Made by a program: the position numbers and the translations under genes | Part shown: in pieces, positions 1 through 13,000 of the stretch | How the letters are laid out: each line of letters opens with the position of its first letter | Numbering within the stretch: the stretch's first letter is position 1 | Notes under the pieces: model-generated | Told to the model about the DNA's origin: nothing | The model's input: only the letters and a program-made list of their open reading frames with translations | Databases searched by the model: none | Source of the DNA: Pectinophora gossypiella | Taxonomy: Eukaryota > Arthropoda > Insecta > Lepidoptera > Gelechiidae | Reading direction: 5' to 3' | Assembly (NCBI RefSeq): GCF_024362695.1 | Contig: NC_065420.1 | Coordinates: 15,229,420-15,293,419, forward strand | DNA: 64,000 bases

Positions 1-3000
1 ACCTAATAAAACACAAACCTAACACAAATTTAAACGAAACCTAACCCAAACCTAATCAAACCCAAACCTAACAAAATTCAAACCAAACCCAAACCTAACC
101 CATACCCGAACCCAACCCAAACCTAACAAAAAACAAATCTAACAAACCCCAAACGTAAAAAAACCCAAACTTAACCCACACCTAAACCAAACCCAAACCT
201 AACCCAAACCTAACACAAACCTAACCCAAACCAAACTCAAACCTAACCCATACCAAACCCAAACACAAACCTAACAAAACCCAAACCTAACAAAACCCAA
301 ACCTAACAAAACCCAAACCTAACAAAACCCAAACCTAACAAAACCCAAACCTAACAAAACCCAAACCTAAAAAAACCCAAACATAACAAAACCCAAACCT
401 AACAAAACCCAAACCTAACAAAACCCAAACCTAACAAAACCCAAACCTAAACAAACACAAACCTAACCCAAATCTGACCCAAGCCTAAACCAAACCCAAA
501 CCTAAGCCCAACCTAACCCAAACCTAAACAAACACAAACCTAACTCAAACCTAACCCAAACCAAACTCAAACCTAACCCATACCAAACCCAAACACAAAC
601 CTAACAAAACCCAAAACTAACAAAACTCAAACCTAATAAAACACAAACCTAACACAAATTTAAACGAAACCTAACCCAAACCTAATCAAACCCAAACCTA
701 ACAAAATTCAAACCAAACCCAAACCTAACCCATACCCGAACCCAACCCAAACCTAACAAAAAACAAATCTAACAAACCCCAAACGTAAAAAAACCCAAAC
801 TTAACCCACACCTAAACCAAACCCAAACCTAACCCAAACCTAACACAAACCTAACCCAAACCAAACTCAAACCTAACCCATACCAAACCCAAACACAAAC
901 CTAACAAAACCCAAACCTAACAAAACCCAAACCTAACAAAACCCAAACCTAACAAAACCCAAACCTAACAAAACCCAAACCTAACAAAACCCAAACCTAA
1001 AAAAACCCAAACCTAACCCAAATCTGACCCAAGCCTAAACCAAACCCAAACCTAAGCCCAACCTAACCCAAAACTAAACAAATACAAACCTAACACAAAC
1101 CTAACTCTAACCTAACCCAAACCAAACTCAAACCTAACACATACCAAACCCAAACACAAACCTAACAAAACCCAAAACTAACAAAACCCAAACCTAATAA
1201 AACACAAACCTAACACAAATTTAAACGAAACCTAACCCAAAACTAATCAAACCCAAACCTAACAAAATTCAAACCAAACCCAAACCTAACCCATACCCGA
1301 ACCCAACCCAAACCTAACAAAAAACAAATCTAACAAACCCCAAACGTAAAAAAACCCAAACTTAACCCACACCTAAACCAAACCCAAACCTAACCCAAAC
1401 CTAACACAAACCTAACCCAAACCAAACTCAAACCTAACCCATACCAAACCCAAACACAAACCTAACAAAACCCAAACCTAACAAAACCCAAACCTAACAA
1501 AACACAAACCTAACACAAATTTAAACGAAACCTAACCCAAACCTAACCCAAATCTAACACAAACCTAACCACAACCTAAACCAAATCAAACCCAAACCTC
1601 AAAACCCAAATCTAACAAAACCCAAACATAACAAAACGCAAACCTAAGCCCAACCAAACACAAACCTAAACGAACACAAACCTAACCCAAACCTAACCCA
1701 AACCTGACCCAAACCTAACCCAAATCTAACACAAACCTAACCACAACCTAAAACCTAACAAAATTCAAACCAAACCCAAACCTAACCCATACCCGAACCC
1801 AACCCAAACCTAACAAAAAACAAATCTAACAAATCCCAAACGTAAAAAAACCCAAACTTAACCCACACCTAAACCAAACCCAAACCTAACCCAAACCTAA
1901 CACAAACCTAACCCAAACCAAACTCAAACCTAACCCATACCAAACCCAAACACAAACCTAACAAAACCCAAACCTAACAAAACCCAAACCTAACAAAACC
2001 CAAACCTAACAAAACCCAAACCTAACAAAACCCAAACCTAACAAAACCCAAACCTAAAAAAACCCAAACCTAACAAAACCCAAACCTAACAAAACCCAAA
2101 CCTAACAAAACCCAAACCTAAACAAACCCAAACCTAACCCAAATCTGACCCAAGCCTAAACCAAACCCAAACCTAAGCCCAACCTAACCCAAAACTAAAC
2201 AAACACAAACCTAACACAAACCTAACACAAACCTAACTCAAACCTAACCCATACCAAACCCAAACACAAACCTAACAAAACCCAAAACTAACAAAACCCA
2301 AACCTAATAAAACACAAACCTAACACAAATTTAAACGAAACCTAACCCAAACCTAATCAAACCCAAACCTAACAAAATTCAAACCAAACCCAAACCTAAC
2401 CCATACCCGAACCCAACCCAAACCTAACAAAAAACAAATCTAACAAACCACAAACGTAAAAAAACCCAAACTTAACCCACACCTAAACCAAACCCAAACC
2501 TAACCCAAACCTAACACAAACCTAACCCAAACCAAACTCAAACCTAACCCATACCAAACCCAAACACAAACCTAACAAAACCCAAACCTAACAAAACCCA
2601 AACCTAACAAAACCCAAACCTAACAAAACCCAAACCTAACAAAACCCAAACCTAACAAAATCCAAACCTAAAAAAACCCAAACCTAACAAAACCCAAACC
2701 TAACAAAACCCAAACCTAACAAAACCCAAACCTAAACAAACACAAACCTTACCCAAATCTGACCCAAGCCTAAACCAAACCCAAACCTAAGCCCAACCTA
2801 ACCCAAACCTAAACAAACACAAACCTAACTCAAACCTAACCCAAACCAAACTCAAACCTAACCCATACCAAACCCAAACACAAACCTAACAAAACCCAAA
2901 ACTAACAAAACTCAAACCTAATAAAACACAAACCTAACACAAATTTAAACGAAACCTAACCCAAACCTAATCAAACCCAAACCTAACAAAATTCAAACAA

Positions 3001-6000
3001 AACCCAAACCTAACCCATACCCGAACCCAACCCAAACCTAACAAAAAACAAATCTAACAAACCCCAAACGTAAAAAAACCCAAACTTAACCCACACCTAA
3101 ACCAAACCCAAACCTAACCCAAACCTAACACAAACCTAACACAAACCAAACTCAAACCTAACCCATACCAAACCCAAACACAAACCTAACAAAACCCAAA
3201 CCTAACAAAACCCAAACCTAACAAAACCCAAACCTAACAAAACCCAAACCTAACCCAAATCTGACCCAAGCCTAAACCAAACCCAAACCTAAGCCCAACC
3301 TAACCCAAAACTAAACAAACACAAACCTAACTCAAACCTAACCCAAACCAAACTCAAACCTAACCCATACCAAACCCAAACACAAACCTAACAAAACCCA
3401 AAACTAACAAAACCCAAACCTAATAAAACACAAACCTAACACAAATTTAAACGAAACCTAACCCAAACCTAATCAAACCCAAACCTAACAAAATTCAAAC
3501 CAAACCCAAACCTAACCCATACCCGAACCCAACCCAAACCTAACAAAAAACAAATCTAACAAACCCCAAACGTAAAAAAACCCAAACTTAACCCACACCT
3601 AAACCAAACCCAAACCTAACCCAAACCTAACACAAACCTAACCCAAACCAAACTCAAACCTAACCCATACCAAACCCAAACACAAACCTAACAAAACCCA
3701 AACCTAACAAAACCCAAACCTAACAAAACCCAAACCTAACAAAACCCAAACCTAACAAAACCCAAACCTAACAAAACCCAAACCTAAAAAAACCCAAACC
3801 TAACAAAACCCAAACCTAACAAAACCCAAACCTAACAAAACCCAAACCTAACAAAACCCAAACCTAAACAAACACAAACCTAACCCAAATCTGACCCAAG
3901 CCTAAACCAAACCCAAACCTAAGCCCAACCTAACCCAAACCTAAACAAACACAAACCTAACTCAAACCTAACCCAAACCAAACTCAAACCTAACCCATAC
4001 CAAACCCAAACACAAACCTAACAAAACCCAAAACTAACAAAACTCAAACCTAATAAAACACAAACCTAACACAAATTTAAACGAAACCTAACCCAAACCT
4101 AATCAAACCCAAACCTAACAAAATTCAAACCAAACCCAAACCTAACCCATACCCGAACCCAACCCAAACCTAACAAAAAACAAATCTAACAAACCCCAAA
4201 CGTAAAAAAACCCAAACTTAACCCACACCTAAACCAAACCCAAACCTAACCCAAACCTAACACAAACCTAACCCAAACCAAACTCAAACCTAACCCATAC
4301 CAAACCCAAACACAAACCTAACAAAACCCAAACCTAACAAAACCCAAACCTAACAAAACCCAAACCTAACAAAACCCAAACCTAACAAAACCCAAACCTA
4401 ACAAAACCCAAACCTAACAAAACCCAAACCTAACAAAACCCAAACCTAAAAAAACCCAAACCTAACCCAAATCTGACCCAAGCCTAAACCAAACCCAAAC
4501 CTAAGCCCAACCTAACCCAAAACTAAACAAATACAAACCTAACACAAACCTAACACAAACCTAACTCTAACCTAACCCAAACCAAACTCAAACCTAACCC
4601 ATACCCGAACCCAACCCAAACCTAACAAAAAACAAATCTAACAAACCCCAAACGTAAAAAAACCCAAACTTAACCCACACCTAAACCAAACCCAAACCTA
4701 ACCCAAACCTAACACAAACCTAACCCAAACCAAACTCAAACCTAACCCATACCAAACCCAAACACAAACCTAACAAAACCCAAACCTAACAAAACCCAAA
4801 CCTAACAAAACACAAACCTAACACAAATTTAAACGAAACCTAACCCAAACCTAACCCAAATCTAACACAAACCTAACCACAACCTAAACCAAATCAAACC
4901 CAAACCTCAAAACCCAAATCTAACAAAACCCAAACATAACAAAACCCAAACCTAAGCCCAACCAAACACAAACCTAAACGAACACAAACCTAACCCAAAC
5001 CTAACCCAAACGTGACCCAAACCTAACCCAAATCTAACACAAACCTAACCACAACCTAAAACCTAACAAAATTCAAACCAAACCCAAACCTAACCCATAC
5101 CCGAACCCAACCCAAACCTAACAAAAAACAAATCTAACAAATCCCAAACGTAAAAAAACCCAAACTTAACCCACACCTAAACCAAACCCAAACCTAACCC
5201 AAACCTAACACAAACCTAACCCAAACCAAACTCAAACCTAACCCATACCAAACCCAAACACAAACCTAACAAAACCCAAACCTAACAAAACCCAAACCTA
5301 ACAAAACCCAAACCTAACAAAACCCAAACCTAACAAAACCCAAACCTAAAAAAACCCAAACCTAACAAAACCCAAACCTAACAAAACCCAAACCTAACAA
5401 AACCCAAACCTAAACAAACCCAAACCTAACCCAAATCTGACCCAAGCCTAAACCAAACCCAAACCTAAGCCCAACCTAACCCAAAACTAAACAAACACAA
5501 ACCTAACACAAACCTAACTCAAACCTAACCCAAACCAAACTCAAACCTAACCCATACCAAACCCAAACACAAACCTAACAAAACCCAAAACTAACAAAAC
5601 CCAAACCTAATAAAACACAAACCTAACACAAATTTAAACGAAACCTAACCCAAACCTAATCAAACCCAAACCTAACAAAATTCAAACCAAACCCAAATCT
5701 AACCCATACCCGAACCCAACCCAAACCTAACAAAAAACAAATCTAACAAACCCCAAACGTAAAAAAACCCAAACTTAACCCACACCTAAACCAAACCCCA
5801 ACCTAACCCAAACCTAACACAAACCTAACCCAAACCAAACTCAAACCTAACCCATACCAAACCCAAACACAAACCTAACAAAACCCAAACCTAACAAAAC
5901 CCAAACCTAACAAAACCCAAACCTAACAAAACCCAAACCTAACAAAACCCAAACCTAAAAAAACCCAAACCTAACAAAACCCAAACCTAACAAAACCCAA

Positions 6001-9000
6001 ACCTAACAAAACCCAAACCTAAACAAACACAAACCTTACCCAAATCTGACCCAAGCCTAAACCAAACCCAAACCTAAGCCCAACCTAACCCAAACCTAAA
6101 CAAACACAAACCTAACTCAAACCTAACCCAAACCAAACTCAAACCTAACCCATACCAAACCCAAACACAAACCTAACAAAACCCAAAACTAACAAAACTC
6201 AAACCTAATAAAACACAAACCTAACACAAATTTAAACGAAACCTAACCCAAACCTAATCAAACCCAAACCTAACAAAATTCAAACCAAACCCAAACCTAA
6301 CCCATACCCGAACCCAACCCAAACCTAACAAAAAACAAATCTAACAAACCCCAAACGTAAAAAAACCCAAACTTAACCCACACCTAAACCAAACCCAAAC
6401 CTAACCCAAACCTAACACAAACCTAACCCAAACCAAACTCAAACCTAACCCATACCAAACCCAAACACAAACCTAACAAAACCCAAACCTAACAAAACCC
6501 AAACCTAACAAAACCCAAACCTAACAAAACCCAAACCTAACCCAAATCTGACCCAAGCCTAAACCAAACCCAAACCTAAGCCCAACCTAACCCAAAACTA
6601 AACAAACACAAACCTAACTCAAACCTAACCCAAACCAAACTCAAACCTAACCCATACCAAACCCAAACACAAACCTAACAAAACCCAAAACTAACAAAAC
6701 CCAAACCTAATAAAACACAAACCTAACACAAATTTAAACGAAACCTAACCCAAACCTAATCAAACCCAAACCTAACAAAATTCAAACCAAACCCAAACCT
6801 AACCCATACCCGAACCCAACCCAAACCTAACAAAAAACAAATCTAACAAACCCCAAACGTAAAAAAACCCAAACTTAACCCACACCTAAACCAAACCCAA
6901 ACCTAACCCAAACCTAACACAAACCTAACCCAAACCAAACTCAAACCTAACCCATACCAAACCCAAACACAAACCTAACAAAACCCAAACCTAACAAAAC
7001 CCAAACCTAACAAAACCCAAACCTAACAAAACCCAAACCTAACAAAACCCAAACCTAAAAAAACCCAAACCTAACAAAACCCAAACCTAACAAAACCCAA
7101 ACCTAACAAAACCCAAACCTAACAAAACCCAAACCTAAACAAACACAAACCTAACCCAAATCTGACCCAAGCCTAAACCAAACCCAAACCTAAGCCCAAC
7201 CTAACCCAAACCTAAACAAACACAAACCTAACTCAAACCTAACCCAAACCAAACTCAAACCTAACCCATACCAAACCCAAACACAAACCTAACAAAACCC
7301 AAAACTAACAAAACTCAAACCTAATAAAACACAAACCTAACACAAATTTAAACGAAACCTAACCCAAACCTAATCAAACCCAAACCTAACAAAATTCAAA
7401 CCAAACCCAAACCTAACCCATACCCGAACCCAACCCAAACCTAACAAAAAACAAATCTAACAAACCCCAAACGTAAAAAAACCCAAACTTAACCCACACC
7501 TAAACCAAACCCAAACCTAACCCAAACCTAACACAAACCTAACCCAAACCAAACTCAAACCTAACCCATACCAAACCCAAACACAAACCTAACAAAACCC
7601 AAACCTAACAAAACCCAAACCTAACAAAACCCAAACCTAACAAAACCCAAACCTAACAAAACCCAAACCTAACAAAACCCAAACCTAAAAAAACCCAAAC
7701 CTAACCCAAATCTGACCCAAGCCTAAACCAAACCCAAACCTAAGCCCAACCTAACCCAAAACTAAACAAATACAAACCTAACACAAACCTAACTCTAACC
7801 TAACCCAAACCAAACTCAAACCTAACACATACCAAACCCAAACACAAACCTAACAAAACCCAAAACTAACAAAACCCAAACCTAATAAAACACAAACCTA
7901 ACACAAATTTAAACGAAACCTAACCCAAAACTAATCAAACCCAAACCTAACAAAATTCAAACCAAACCCAAACCTAACCCATACCCGAACCCAACCCAAA
8001 CCTAACAAAAAACAAATCTAACAAACCCCAAACGTAAAAAAACCCAAACTTAACCCACACCTAAACCAAACCCAAACCTAACCCAAACCTAACACAAACC
8101 TAACCCAAACCAAACTCAAACCTAACCCATACCAAACCCAAACACAAACCTAACAAAACCCAAACCTAACAAAACCCAAACCTAACAAAACACAAACCTA
8201 ACACAAATTTAAACGAAACCTAACCCAAACCTAACCCAAATCTAACACAAACCTAACCACAACCTAAACCAAATCAAACCCAAACCTCAAAACCCAAATC
8301 TAACAAAACCCAAACATAACAAAACGCAAACCTAAGCCCAACCAAACACAAACCTAAACGAACACAAACCTAACCCAAACCTAACCCAAACCTGACCCAA
8401 ACCTAACCCAAATCTAACACAAACCTAACCACAACCTAAAACCTAACAAAATTCAAACCAAACCCAAACCTAACCCATACCCGAACCCAACCCAAACCTA
8501 ACAAAAAACAAATCTAACAAATCCCAAACGTAAAAAAACCCAAACTTAACCCACACCTAAACCAAACCCAAACCTAACCCAAACCTAACACAAACCTAAC
8601 CCAAACCAAACTCAAACCTAACCCATACCAAACCCAAACACAAACCTAACAAAACCCAAACCTAACAAAACCCAAACCTAACAAAACCCAAACCTAACAA
8701 AACCCAAACCTAACAAAACCCAAACCTAACAAAACCCAAACCTAAAAAAACCCAAACCTAACAAAACCCAAACCTAACAAAACCCAAACCTAACAAAACC
8801 CAAACCTAAACAAACCCAAACCTAACCCAAATCTGACCCAAGCCTAAACCAAACCCAAACCTAAGCCCAACCTAACCCAAAACTAAACAAACACAAACCT
8901 AACACAAACCTAACACAAACCTAACTCAAACCTAACCCAAACAAAACTCAAACCTAACCCATACCAAACCCAAACCTAACAAAACCCAAAACTAACAAAA

Positions 9001-9047
9001 CCCAAACCTAATAAAACACAAACCTAACACAAATTTAAACGAAACCT
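1..9047. repeat. Telomere-like A/C-rich satellite, higher-order array
   Basis: The whole stretch consists of short motifs such as CCCAAACCTAA and AAAACCCAAACCTAAC, i.e. degenerate derivatives of the CCTAA telomere strand padded with CAAA/CCCAAA. A landmark block containing AATTTAAACG recurs near 0.03, 0.66, 1.2, 1.5, 2.3, 2.9, 3.4, 4.1, 4.8, 5.6, 6.2, 6.7, 7.35, 7.9, 8.2 and 9.03 kb. The spacing pattern repeats, giving higher-order units starting near 1, 3418 and 6706. The second unit has lost about 150 bp near 4600, between two CCTAACCCATACC-like repeats. No coding potential is seen. The array is interrupted at 9053 by the copia element and resumes at 21063. Confidence 0.95.
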
Positions 9048-9052
9048 AATTC

Positions 9053-9229
9053 TGTTGATAATCATTGTAATAACATAGACAATGTCTAGCGGTCGCTTTC
9101 TATTATTTTTTGTCTGTGGTTTAATGGCGTTTGATAATTGTTAGTTAAAATATAGATACTTTAAGAGTACTGTGGGTTGGGTGTTTTTTACTTAATAAAT
9201 AAAAGACTATTAATAATAAATAAGCCTAT
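9053..9229 (+). repeat. Copia 5' LTR, first 177 bp
   Basis: Identical to the first 177 bp of the right LTR (20870-21046). It stops at CCTAT (9225-9229), which is duplicated at 16638-16642 on the far side of the BEL insertion. The remaining 16 bp of the LTR are at 16643-16658. Confidence 0.95.
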
Positions 9230-9568
9230 TGTTGGGAGTTACTCGTCGTTAACGGTACTCCGGTTGTTGTAGGGTAGTTGTTATAAGTTAACACCAAACC
9301 ATCACTTAAATGTTCAAAGAGTTTATTTATAAAAGTTATAGTTAAGTTTATTTATCTGAGCGTCACTTTCCGAGATATTGTTAATAAGTAACGAGATACA
9401 CACACGCGTTGCGATTGTGTAGCGACTACGTGACGACTGACTCTAATTAGGTCAATTAGGTAAAAACGCGCTGTTAGCAAAAATGCCTGTACGATGGCTC
9501 GTACATGCTCCCGAGGGAATAGTTCAGATAAGTAAACTTGCGTTGGTATATAAAATTCCAATATGACA
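9230..9568 (-). repeat. Probable BEL 3' LTR
   Basis: On the minus strand this segment could run from TGTCATATTGG (9568) to AACTCCCAACA (9230), about 339 bp with TG/CA ends. A TATA-like TTTTATATACC lies near its start. It is placed just after the stop of the last reading frame (9596). The outer end is certain from the target duplication. The inner boundary is a guess, because the 5' LTR does not preserve this sequence for comparison and no clear polypurine tract is visible. Confidence 0.5.
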
Positions 9569-9595
9569 TAATATATAAAGAAAATCTTATAAAAT

Positions 9596-10084
9596 TCAAA
9601 GTTTAAATTCTCTTCTAAATGCTGGTTTCGGTTGCTGTTGGTTGCTCGAAGACTTATGTGTTGCTTCTTGATTAGATGTTATCTCCTGTAATTCTATCTC
9701 TTCTACTTGTTTATCTTCTCTCTTGGGTGTTGTTGCAATGTGCCTTTTATTTTTCTTGCACTTGAAGATACGTTGTTTATATCGCCATAAGATTGCAATG
9801 GCAATTCCTGCCACCAACAAAGTGCTCATGCTGTAGTTGCTGACGTCATGAATAGAAAGGACATTGGGGAGGTGTTCACGTTGTTTCTGATTAGTTATCT
9901 GTTTCTCGATCAGTCTGTGTTGTTCTGAGGTGTTGAATCGAGTTAATAGTATATTCTTACTTTCATAGGTATCCAGCAAGTCGTTTGGTGAGTCAATGCT
10001 AGGTATTTCCAGAGTCATACTCTTCTTGATTTTGCTCCCAAAGACGTTGTATGGTTTCGAATTGCCTGTTGACAAAATCTTCAT
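9596..10084 (-). pseudogene. C-terminal remnant of an Env-like membrane protein (BEL element)
   Basis: A 162-codon frame overlaps the end of the main polyprotein by 86 bp in another register. It holds a hydrophilic stem, one membrane-spanning stretch of about 17 residues (around residues 86-104), then a basic, polar cytoplasmic-type tail rich in K, E and Q. This is the expected C-terminal anchor of the Env-like domain that begins at the end of the Gag-Pol frame. The two parts are out of frame and most of the ectodomain between them is absent. I read it as the residue of a decayed envelope-like gene and not an independent protein. It might still be translated as a separate small membrane protein; nothing in the sequence decides this. 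Confidence 0.6.
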
Positions 10085-13000
10085 TTTTCTTTATAAGATT
10101 GTTTTCGGCCTCAACTATAAGCGTTTGGTTTCTTATCAGCTCCAATAAATACTGTTCATTCTCTTTGACCTTCAGTATGTCTTGAGAGTATTTTTGGGCG
10201 AAATCGTCATCTAAAACCCCAAATAATGCTCGGGCAAGGTTGCCTACGCCATTGACGTACCCTCGTCGTTTCCTTTGTTGATGTTGTGATAATAAAAGTT
10301 TGTTATACTCGTCCAGCTGACTTGTTTCGTATTTCAGTTGCTTTATAGTCGAGTGGCATGGTTCATTGGGCATCGTGTTACATATTTTCTCTAAATGATT
10401 AACGAATTGTTCGACTTTCGATGTACTTTGCCAGAATGTTGTTAAGTTATAATATACAAGTAGCTTCCATTCTTCATGTATCAGTTGCATATTTCCTACA
10501 TAATCAAAATAGATCGGGTGATTTTCGTTTAACGGCGTAATCTTGAAGTTTTGCGATAAGGTTGCAGCTTGAACTGGAATAAGTGTTGTGCAGGCTACAA
10601 GTAACATCACAAATAAACTGTTGAGCTTGTTGAGTGATATCCTTTTCTTGTTATCATTTTCCAGTTCCGGTTTCTTTGGCTCCGTGACGTCATCACTTTC
10701 CCTTACGGGTAATGGAGCTAGTTTAGTTATAGGCCTCTTTAGCACACCGTTTTGTGTCTTGAGCGTCACTACCCGTACTAAATCGTCGCTTCCTGGGTGC
10801 AGCTCGGTTATTCTTCCCATAGCCCATTTACTAGGCGGAAGGTTGTTTTCTTTAACTAGGACTAGTTGTCCTTTCGTTATGTTTTGTTTCGCATGTTGCC
10901 ACTTGCCTCTGGTTTGTAGTAAGTGAAGGTACTCTTGTGACCAACGCTTCCAGTAATGTCTGTACATTAGTTCTATGAGTTTCCAATTATTTTTCAGGTC
11001 AACTGATTTCATTTCTTCAGGTTCATCTATGGGTAAGTTCATCGCCGGCCCTCCAGATAGAAAATGGCCAGGGGTTAAATAATCTAGATCTTCTATATCC
11101 TCTGTTAAAGGACACAGTGGCCTGCTGTTCATGCTTGCCTCTATTTGTGTCAGTAGAGTCGCAAATTGTTCGTAGGTAAGCTTCTGTTGTCCAATCACCC
11201 GTTTCAGATGATTTTTCATAGAGCGCACAGCTGCTTCCCACAGGCCACCCGCCGATGGCCAGGCGGGGGCGTTGAAATGCCACTCGATCTTCATGGTGTT
11301 TATCTCTTTAAAGAACTCTGAAGATAGCATTGTTTCGTATTGCTTGAACTCGTCATTTAGTACTTTAGCGGCTCCCGAGAAATTGGTTCCATTGTCCGAA
11401 TATATGTGTTGCGGGGCGCCTCTTCTAGCGCACATACGTTTCAGTGCCGCTATGAAAGTTTGTGTCGTTAAATCAGAGACGAGCTCAATATGCACTGCCT
11501 TTGTAGACATGCATATAAATATGGCTATATAGCCTTTACATGTTTTGATACCGCGGCCTTTGTTAATCTTGACTTCCACATGGCCTGTAAAGTCAATGCC
11601 CGTGTGCCTAAAAGGTCTTGATGGTGTAATCCTTTCCTTAGGTAGGTTACCCATTAGTTGTTCTGTTTTGTTTATCGAATACCGACGACACTTGACGCAG
11701 TTTCGAAGTATCTTTTTCACGGCTCTGTTACCGCTGACTATCCAATACTGATTCCTTGTGGCAGCCAATGTTAGTCGAGCTCCGCCGTGCAAAGTTTTCT
11801 GATGAGCGTTATCTACAATAAGTTGAGTCAATTTACCCTCATAGGGTATGATAGCAGGATGCTTCATTTCAGGTGGTAGATACGCATGTTCTAACCGTCC
11901 TCCGACGCGTAAGATGCCGTTGCTATCTAAGAACGGATGCAGTTTCAAAATGTTGCTCTTGTTAGGAAGTTTTCCTTTGTTTTTGAGAGAACTTATCTCA
12001 TCTTCAAAACAATCATGTTGGATTGACTTTACGATTATACGGTTCGCTTCTTGTAATTCAGCTAAAGTAAGTTGATCACGTCGGCTTGATATTGACTTGT
12101 TTCGCAATGCCTTTACAAAGCGCATTACCCATCCAAGTATGCACGTAATACGATCTATGTCGTTGTATCGTTCGAGCAAATGCTTAATTAAGTTGTTCGT
12201 GTTTCGTACGGGTTCCGTAGTGTAACAGGTTTTTAATAACCCTTCGTTTGTTGTAAAGGTTTTCTTGGTTGCTTCAGTTGTTTCCTTATGTTCCACCCTA
12301 ATCTTCAGCCATTCAGGACCTTCAAACCAGAGGGAAAAGGTTACCAGCTTAGATGGTGATAGTCCGCGCGTTGCGCAATCTGCGGGATTTTCATTCGTTT
12401 TGACGTAACCCCAGTTTGAAGCAGGTACTATACTTGTTATGAGCGAAGTTCTGTTTGCAATGTATTTTTCCCACTTCGATTGCTTTCCTTGAAGCCATGC
12501 TAGGACGACTTTAGAGTCCGTCCAGCACGTTATCTTCAGCTGGTAGTCTGCAAGAGCTGTCTTGACTTTATCAAGTAGTTTAGCCAATAACAAAGCACCA
12601 CACAGTTCCAGCCTAGGTAGCGTTGTTTTGTTTTTCAACGGAGAGACTTTTGTTTTAGCCGCTACGATCGTCGTGACGTAATCGCCGGTCTGTGACGTGG
12701 TGCGACTATATACAACGCATGCGTATGCGCGCTCGCTTGCGTCACAGAATCCTTGCAGTTCTATGCAATTGTTTGAGTTGTTTATCCATCTTGGTAATGT
12801 GATACTATTAATATTATGTAGTTCGGATTTTATCTTAATCCACTCTTCAGTTATGTTATCGGGTAGAGTTTCATCCCAGCTGATGTTTTGGAATCGATCT
12901 GTCCACAGTTTTTGAAAAATTAGCTTGGCTTTTATCGTCATAGGAGCCAGCCAGCCTAGCGGATCGTAGATCCTGCTTATCTCCGAGAGTAGTTCCCGCT

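Noticed and set aside
1..9047. CRISPR-like regularly spaced repeats
   Set aside because: There is no unique spacer sequence; everything is the same satellite motif, and the context is a eukaryotic telomere region.
9352..9561. 69-codon minus-strand frame inside the BEL LTR
   Set aside because: It lies within the proposed LTR and has no domain; a chance frame is more likely.
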